NCBI GenBank assembly: GCA_964364855.1
Contig: CAYINU010000029.1
Coordinates: 1-19,003, forward strand
Direction: 5' to 3'
DNA length: 19,003 nucleotides
DNA from: CAYINU01 sp964364855
GTDB taxonomy: Bacteria; Margulisbacteria; Marinamargulisbacteria; CAYINU01
The position numbers were made by a program, and so were the translations under genes. How positions within the stretch are numbered: the first letter of the stretch is position 1; each line of letters begins with the position of its first letter. The notes beneath the pieces are model-generated. The model saw nothing but the letters and a program-made list of their open reading frames with translations. It did no database searches and was not told where the DNA came from. This document shows, piece by piece, positions 14,869-19,003 of this stretch.

Positions 14869-16252
14869 ATTGTGGGGTGGACGTTTCGCAGAAGAGCTGG
14901 ATGCCGACGCGGTGCAATTGTCGTATTCGTTGCGGTATGACCGCTGCCTGTTTCCCTATGATATCCGGACCAATCGTGCCTATGCAAAAGGCTTGATGCA
15001 GGTCGGTATCTTGTCGGCGGATGAATTCCGGCGGATAGATGCGGCATTGGCCGCGCTAGCCCAGCGATACGACGATGGAGACAAGACCCTATTTTCTGGA
15101 CCAGATGAAGATGTGCATAGCGTGGTGGAACGACTGGTCACCGAAGCGTTAGGGAATATCGGCAAAAAAATGCACACGGGGAAATCTCGAAACGATCAAG
15201 TGGCCACCGATGTGCGCTTGTTTGTAAAAGACCACGTCCAGCGCATCGAAGTTGATATTTCACAGCTACAATATGTGTTGTATCGTCAGGCCGTTGACTA
15301 CGAAACCGTGATTTTTCCGGGATTTACCCATTTCCAGCCCGCCCAACCGGTATTGCTGGCCCACCATTTTTTGGCCTATTTTGAAAAATTTGAACGTGAT
15401 CGGGTACGTATGGGGGCGGTGCTGCGGGCTGCGGATGTGTGTCCATTGGGTTCAGGAGCGTTGGCGGGAAATAGCTTTGGCATAGACCGGCACAGTTTGG
15501 CAACCGAACTTGGGTTTGCCAGCATCACCAATAACAGCATGGATGCCGTCTCAGACCGAGATTTTATCTTGGACTTTTTAAGTGCGGCCTCAGTACTGAT
15601 GGCTCATTTGAGTGGCTTTTGCGAGGAGATCGTGCTGTGGACATCTCCGGTGGTTGGCATCGCATCCTTGGGAGATGCATTCACTACGGGCAGCTCGTTG
15701 ATGCCCCAAAAGAAAAACTCCGATATGGCGGAACTCATTCGTGGGAAGTCGGGTCGGGTCACCGGGCATTTGGTGGGGTTACTCCAGGTGATTAAAGGCC
15801 TGCCGCTAACCTACAATCGCGACCTGCAAGAAGACAAAGAGCCGCTATTGGATACCGTTTCCACTGTGTCCGCGTCATTGCGCACCTTCCGCAAGATGCT
15901 GACCACCCTGCGCTTTGATGAGCAAGCCATTGCGAAAATGATCAAAAAAGGCTATATGAATGCGACGGACTTCGCTGACTATTTGGTTCGAAAAGGGGTT
16001 CCTTTTCGCGAGGCGCACGAGTTGACCGGCAATGTGGTCCGTTATGCGATTTCTGCGGGCAAGGGACTGGAGGATCTGACATTGTCAGACTTTCAGCGCT
16101 TTTCTTCCCGGATAGAAGCAGATGTTTTCGAGGCGCTGACGATGGAATCGGTGATTCGCGCGAAAGCAGTCTGGGGCGGTACCGCATTTTCCGAAGTTCA
16201 AAAGCAGTTGTCATATATAAAGGAGCACCATCCATGGGTGAACGAACACTAG
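14861..16252 (+). CDS. argH: Argininosuccinate lyase
   Basis: A 463-residue member of the fumarase/aspartase superfamily, splitting argininosuccinate to arginine and fumarate. It begins AKLWGGRFAEE. TGKSRNDQVATD (106-117), GFTHFQPAQP with the catalytic-site H157, and the mobile signature loop GSSLMPQKKNSDMAELIRGK (277-296, with the catalytic serine) are present. KKNSD replaces the more common KKNPD. No acetyltransferase domain is fused at the C-terminus. ATG 14861 is preferred to an in-frame upstream ATG at 14834 because the conserved N-terminus starts there, with a GGCGGGG stretch just upstream. The end overlaps ndk by 19 nt. Confidence 0.96.
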   Translation: MAKLWGGRFAEELDADAVQLSYSLRYDRCLFPYDIRTNRAYAKGLMQVGILSADEFRRIDAALAALAQRYDDGDKTLFSGPDEDVHSVVERLVTEALGNIGKKMHTGKSRNDQVATDVRLFVKDHVQRIEVDISQLQYVLYRQAVDYETVIFPGFTHFQPAQPVLLAHHFLAYFEKFERDRVRMGAVLRAADVCPLGSGALAGNSFGIDRHSLATELGFASITNNSMDAVSDRDFILDFLSAASVLMAHLSGFCEEIVLWTSPVVGIASLGDAFTTGSSLMPQKKNSDMAELIRGKSGRVTGHLVGLLQVIKGLPLTYNRDLQEDKEPLLDTVSTVSASLRTFRKMLTTLRFDEQAIAKMIKKGYMNATDFADYLVRKGVPFREAHELTGNVVRYAISAGKGLEDLTLSDFQRFSSRIEADVFEALTMESVIRAKAVWGGTAFSEVQKQLSYIKEHHPWVNEH

Positions 16253-16638
16253 TCTTTATCAAACCAGATGGCATTCAACGCAGCTTGGTCGGTACTGTCA
16301 TTTCGCGTTTTGAAGCCCGCACGCTACGGTTGGTTGCTGCGCAGATGATGAACTTGTCCGATGACTTGATCGATCGACACTACGCCGAGCACGTCAGCAA
16401 GCCGTTTTATCCGTCTTTGAAAGACTACATGAAATCCGGTCCTGTGTTGGTGATGGTCTGGGAAGGCGAAAACGTTGTGTCAGTGGTCCGTAAGATGGTG
16501 GGTGCCACAAACCCCGCAACTGCTGAGCCCGGTACCATTCGCGGCGACTTCGCTTTGACGACATCATCTAATATCGTGCATGCGTCGGATAGCCCCGAAA
16601 GTGCGATGCGCGAGATTGCGAACTTTTTCCCTCAATAA
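16234..16638 (+). CDS. ndk: Nucleoside diphosphate kinase
   Basis: A 134-residue NDK, which transfers the gamma phosphate from ATP to NDPs through a phosphohistidine. ERTLVFIKPDGIQR (3-16), the GATNPATAEPGTIRGDFAL block (90-108) and the active-site H116 in NIVHASDSPESA are visible. It is a little short at the C-terminus compared with 140-150-residue homologues, ending IANFFPQ. AAAGGAG at 16218-16224 lies inside argH, 9 nt before the ATG. It is the last gene of the cluster and converges with the glycosyltransferase at 16672; the 33 nt between hold no convincing terminator. Confidence 0.96.
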   Translation: MGERTLVFIKPDGIQRSLVGTVISRFEARTLRLVAAQMMNLSDDLIDRHYAEHVSKPFYPSLKDYMKSGPVLVMVWEGENVVSVVRKMVGATNPATAEPGTIRGDFALTTSSNIVHASDSPESAMREIANFFPQ

Positions 16639-16671
16639 CCGATTGAATCCGGGGAAGGCCAAGGGCCATGA

Positions 16672-17613
16672 CTATTCCTCTCGCAACAGCCACAGCCGGA
16701 AATTGCGGCGGTTAATTTTGACGACGCTATCCAGAATAAGCCCCACCGCCAGTAGCATAACGGCGATGATGATTACGCCGGAGGCCAAAATGGCAGAGGG
16801 GATTTTGGTGATGTAACGGGTCGCCAAAAATTCGCTAATCACGGGAAATCCGATGGCCAAACCCGTCAGAAACGCAATGAGCGACAGTGCGGAAAAGAAC
16901 AACAAGGGCCGATAGTCTTTAAAAATGCTCATGATCGTTCGGAGCACTAAGATGCCGTCGGAAATAGTGCGCAATTTGGATTCGCTGCCCAGTGGCCTGT
17001 CCCGGTATTGCACGGGGATCGACACGATGCGAAAGTCTTGATCGAGCGCATGCAAGGTCATTTCGGTCTCGATCTCAAACCCTCGGGAAGTCGACGGAAA
17101 GCTTTTGACAAATTTGCGATTAAATACACGATAGCCAGTCAAAATGTCTTGCAATTGCGCTTCAAAAAGGAAATTGATCAGCCACTTCACCAGAGCGTTT
17201 CCAAACTGGTGAAATCGCCTTGCGTTGGTACCCTGGTATTGACCTTCGGAAATGCGGTCGCCGATGACCATGTCTGCTACACCCTCTGTGACTGGCTTTA
17301 ATAAATCTGCCAAATCCGCTGCGTGGTAGGTGGCATCTCCGTCCACGAGGACGTAGATGTCGGCTTGGATGTCCTGGAAGGCACGCGACACGGCGTAGCC
17401 TTTGCCTGGCCGGGTTTCATACAACACCTCTCCCGTGCATCCCAGGCGAATGAAAGTTTCTTTGGCCAGAGTCCCCGTTCCATCAGTTGATCGGTTATCG
17501 ATGACAAAGAGTGCGGCGTCAGGAAGTGCCCGGTGAAAAGTTTCCACAACGCCTGCAATGGTCAAGCTCTCATTGTAAGCGGGAATAATGATTGCTATTG
17601 CGTGGCGATTCAC
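16672..17613 (-). CDS. GT2 glycosyltransferase with C-terminal membrane helices (DPM1/polyprenyl-P-sugar type)
   Basis: A 313-residue family-2 glycosyltransferase. The GT-A fold begins IAIIIPAYNES (6-16), with VIDNRSTDGT (37-46), GKGYAVSRAF and the metal-binding DGD at 91-93 (VLVDGDATY). QDILTGYRVF (155-164) and GFEIETEMTLHA (178-189) fit the subgroup that loads a sugar onto polyprenyl phosphate at the cytoplasmic face. Two helices at about 236-258 and 273-295 anchor it in the membrane. The sugar cannot be deduced. The GTG start at 17613 overlaps the stop of the upstream GT-C gene by 4 nt (GTGA), so the two are translationally coupled and likely work in sequence: this enzyme makes the lipid-linked donor, its neighbour uses it. 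Confidence 0.85.
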   Translation of the reverse strand: MNRHAIAIIIPAYNESLTIAGVVETFHRALPDAALFVIDNRSTDGTGTLAKETFIRLGCTGEVLYETRPGKGYAVSRAFQDIQADIYVLVDGDATYHAADLADLLKPVTEGVADMVIGDRISEGQYQGTNARRFHQFGNALVKWLINFLFEAQLQDILTGYRVFNRKFVKSFPSTSRGFEIETEMTLHALDQDFRIVSIPVQYRDRPLGSESKLRTISDGILVLRTIMSIFKDYRPLLFFSALSLIAFLTGLAIGFPVISEFLATRYITKIPSAILASGVIIIAVMLLAVGLILDSVVKINRRNFRLWLLREE

Positions 17614-18959
17614 AGCAGGCCTTGAATCAATAGCCGAACGTCATTTAGAAAACTGACCCGAAAACTAAAATAGGTTAGGGCAGTGAAAAAAAAGAGATAA
17701 ACGGCCACCATAGGTGCAACGGTGCGTAATGGGTGGCTTAAAAAGGCCTTCCACTGCCACACCGCCCAAAAGGCGGTAGCCAGCAAGCCCAGCACAAATG
17801 CAAAGGTGCACAGGCTAAAATAAACGGCGCTGCGGGCCTGAGCAGAAAACTGAAACACTTGAATCAACAACAAGATGATGGTCAGAACCCCGGAAATGCC
17901 GAACATCCAATTGAGGCGTTTTCGGTATTTTTCTATTGCCAGATCCACCAGATACCAATGGGCGGCAAAAAACAGCATCATACCGGGGAAGACATAGGCA
18001 ATATATCGGGCCAGTTTCGTATGACCTGAAAAGGAAAAGAAGATCAAGCAAGGCAAAAAAGTGGCAATCAGTGCCTGAACGCCGCGGTGCTGGGCAATCC
18101 ATTTCCAAAGTCGTTTTTGAAATAGGCTGGTCAAAACCAAAAACAAATACGGTAGGGTGCCAACCAATGCGTAAACCAAAAAGCCATAATAATCACGATG
18201 AATAGGATCACCGGGATTGTCGGTGATAAACCGACCTAAATTGTCCCTAAAAAATGTTTGAACAAAGGCCTCGCCAAACACATGGGACTGAACCCACAGC
18301 CAAGGCAAGTTTACGGCAGCTCCCGCGACCAAAATCAGAACGCCGTCTCTCAGGATGCGGTGGAAGGGCTTGCGGTAAATGATCCCCACAATGATCATAA
18401 AGAGCCCAGATAGCCCCAAACCGATAGAAAATCGGCACAGCGAGGCCAAAGCCGTTGCGCCCAGAGCAAGCCCCAAGTTCCGGTAATGACCCTCGGTGGT
18501 ATAGACGTAGTAGAAATAGCAAAAGGCAAAGAAAAACGTGGTGGCAGGCCAGTCGTACATCGGTGTTCGAGTAAAATAGACTGCGGCAAGGCTGGTCATA
18601 AAAACAACTGCTGCAAACTGCGACAACCCTGCATTTCGCCACAGCTTTTGAGCGAAGGCATAAACGGTAGCAACAGTGAGAACGCCGCACAAGATAGTAA
18701 AGAGGGCATAGGCATAAAAGGAATGTGGGGAAAAGGTGCCAAACACACTGCCTGTCCATGCCAATAAAGGCCCGTGGGCTTGGTCTGATGGGGCAGACAG
18801 GAAATTATGGTGAAGGCGGATTTCCGTCGCCCACGGAACCCAGTGCGCAATATCACCGTCAGTAAGCGGGAAATAGAAAAAAGGCCAAGAAAACAGCAAA
18901 AAAGCCACCAGCAAAATACCGGTTAACGGATGCCGTAGCCAATCAAATTTCGGTTTCAG
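17610..18959 (-). CDS. GT-C membrane glycosyltransferase, ArnT/PMT-like
   Basis: A polytopic membrane protein of 449 residues counted from CTG 18959, with about 11-12 hydrophobic helices. The first extracytoplasmic loop has TDGD (D34 and D36), like the acidic catalytic loop of GT-C enzymes. Later, FSGHTKLARYIAYVFPGM resembles the lysine/arginine-containing motif of ArnT and PMT relatives, which transfer sugars from polyprenyl phosphate to lipid or protein outside the membrane. No ATG, GTG or TTG lies in frame between the upstream stop (TAG) and TTG 18914. That TTG would cut into the first membrane helix and has no Shine-Dalgarno sequence. CTG 18959 sits 5 nt behind a perfect AGGAGGT and gives a basic N-terminus (KPKFDWLRHPLTG) before the helix. 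It is the first gene of a two-gene minus-strand operon. Acceptor and sugar are unknown. Confidence 0.8.
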   Translation of the reverse strand: MKPKFDWLRHPLTGILLVAFLLFSWPFFYFPLTDGDIAHWVPWATEIRLHHNFLSAPSDQAHGPLLAWTGSVFGTFSPHSFYAYALFTILCGVLTVATVYAFAQKLWRNAGLSQFAAVVFMTSLAAVYFTRTPMYDWPATTFFFAFCYFYYVYTTEGHYRNLGLALGATALASLCRFSIGLGLSGLFMIIVGIIYRKPFHRILRDGVLILVAGAAVNLPWLWVQSHVFGEAFVQTFFRDNLGRFITDNPGDPIHRDYYGFLVYALVGTLPYLFLVLTSLFQKRLWKWIAQHRGVQALIATFLPCLIFFSFSGHTKLARYIAYVFPGMMLFFAAHWYLVDLAIEKYRKRLNWMFGISGVLTIILLLIQVFQFSAQARSAVYFSLCTFAFVLGLLATAFWAVWQWKAFLSHPLRTVAPMVAVYLFFFTALTYFSFRVSFLNDVRLLIQGLL

Positions 18960-18964
18960 TTCAG

Positions 18965-18971
18965 ACCTCCT
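18965..18971 (-). promoter_or_regulatory. Shine-Dalgarno sequence that decides a CTG start
   Basis: Read on the minus strand, AGGAGGT is a seven-base match to the 16S anti-SD. It ends 5 nt before CTG 18959 and 50 nt before the first conventional in-frame start codon (TTG 18914). This spacing supports CTG as the initiation codon of the GT-C gene. Confidence 0.6.
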
Positions 18972-19003
18972 CGTTAGTGATGGGTCGGACTAGACTGAGG
19001 CTT

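Noticed and set aside
16639..16671. Terminator between the converging ndk and GT2 genes
   Set aside because: Only a 4-bp GGCC/GGCC stem with no T-run on either strand.
18247..18759. 170-codon alternative minus-strand frame inside the GT-C gene
   Set aside because: It overlaps a protein with convincing membrane helices and motifs; its cysteine-rich peptide looks like an out-of-frame translation.

Overview
This window is ordinary bacterial chromosomal housekeeping DNA with two assembly gaps: 100 Ns at 2360-2459 and 10 Ns at 8357-8366. Several features suggest a Terrabacteria-type lineage: the order rpsP-khpA-ylqD-trmD-rplS (YlqD-family genes are best known from Firmicutes and some candidate phyla), a ribosomal protein S1 with four S1 domains, and a bacterial-type ProS. 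An uncultivated phylum known from scaffolded metagenome or single-cell assemblies would fit, but the species cannot be named from the sequence. Base composition is moderate and even, and nothing indicates a phage, plasmid, CRISPR locus or genomic island.

Layout. 1-883: the 3' end of proS, then a membrane-anchored SLT lytic transglycosylase. 884-2359: a strong sigma70-like promoter, a leader of about 100 nt, and rpsA running into the 100-N gap. 2460-4260: trpB (5' end lost in the gap) overlapping trpA. 4257-4384: a 128-bp near-palindromic element resembling a MITE, placed exactly at the CTAG that supplies the stop codons of trpA (+) and of a convergent 54-codon ORF (-, 4381-4545). 4638-7514: a large orphan hybrid histidine kinase (7TMR-DISM sensor, kinase, receiver, then an extra H-box domain with no ATPase).

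7590-16638: eleven co-directional genes with no gap above 21 nt: rpsP, khpA, ylqD, trmD, rplS, argC, argJ, argB, argF, argG, argH and ndk (twelve counting ndk). A ribosome/tRNA-modification cluster is thus joined to a nearly complete arginine pathway (only argD is missing) and to nucleoside diphosphate kinase, probably as one transcription unit. 16672-18959: two minus-strand genes converging on ndk, a GT2 polyprenyl-phosphate glycosyltransferase and a GT-C (ArnT/PMT-like) membrane glycosyltransferase. They look like a donor-synthesis and transfer pair for an envelope glycan. The GT-C gene appears to start at a CTG codon behind a perfect Shine-Dalgarno sequence.

I found no clearly new biological system. 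The best leads are the palindromic element between overlapping convergent stop codons with its small neighbour ORF, the kinase's orphan C-terminal DHp-like domain, the CTG start, and the rpsP...arg...ndk supercluster lacking rimM.
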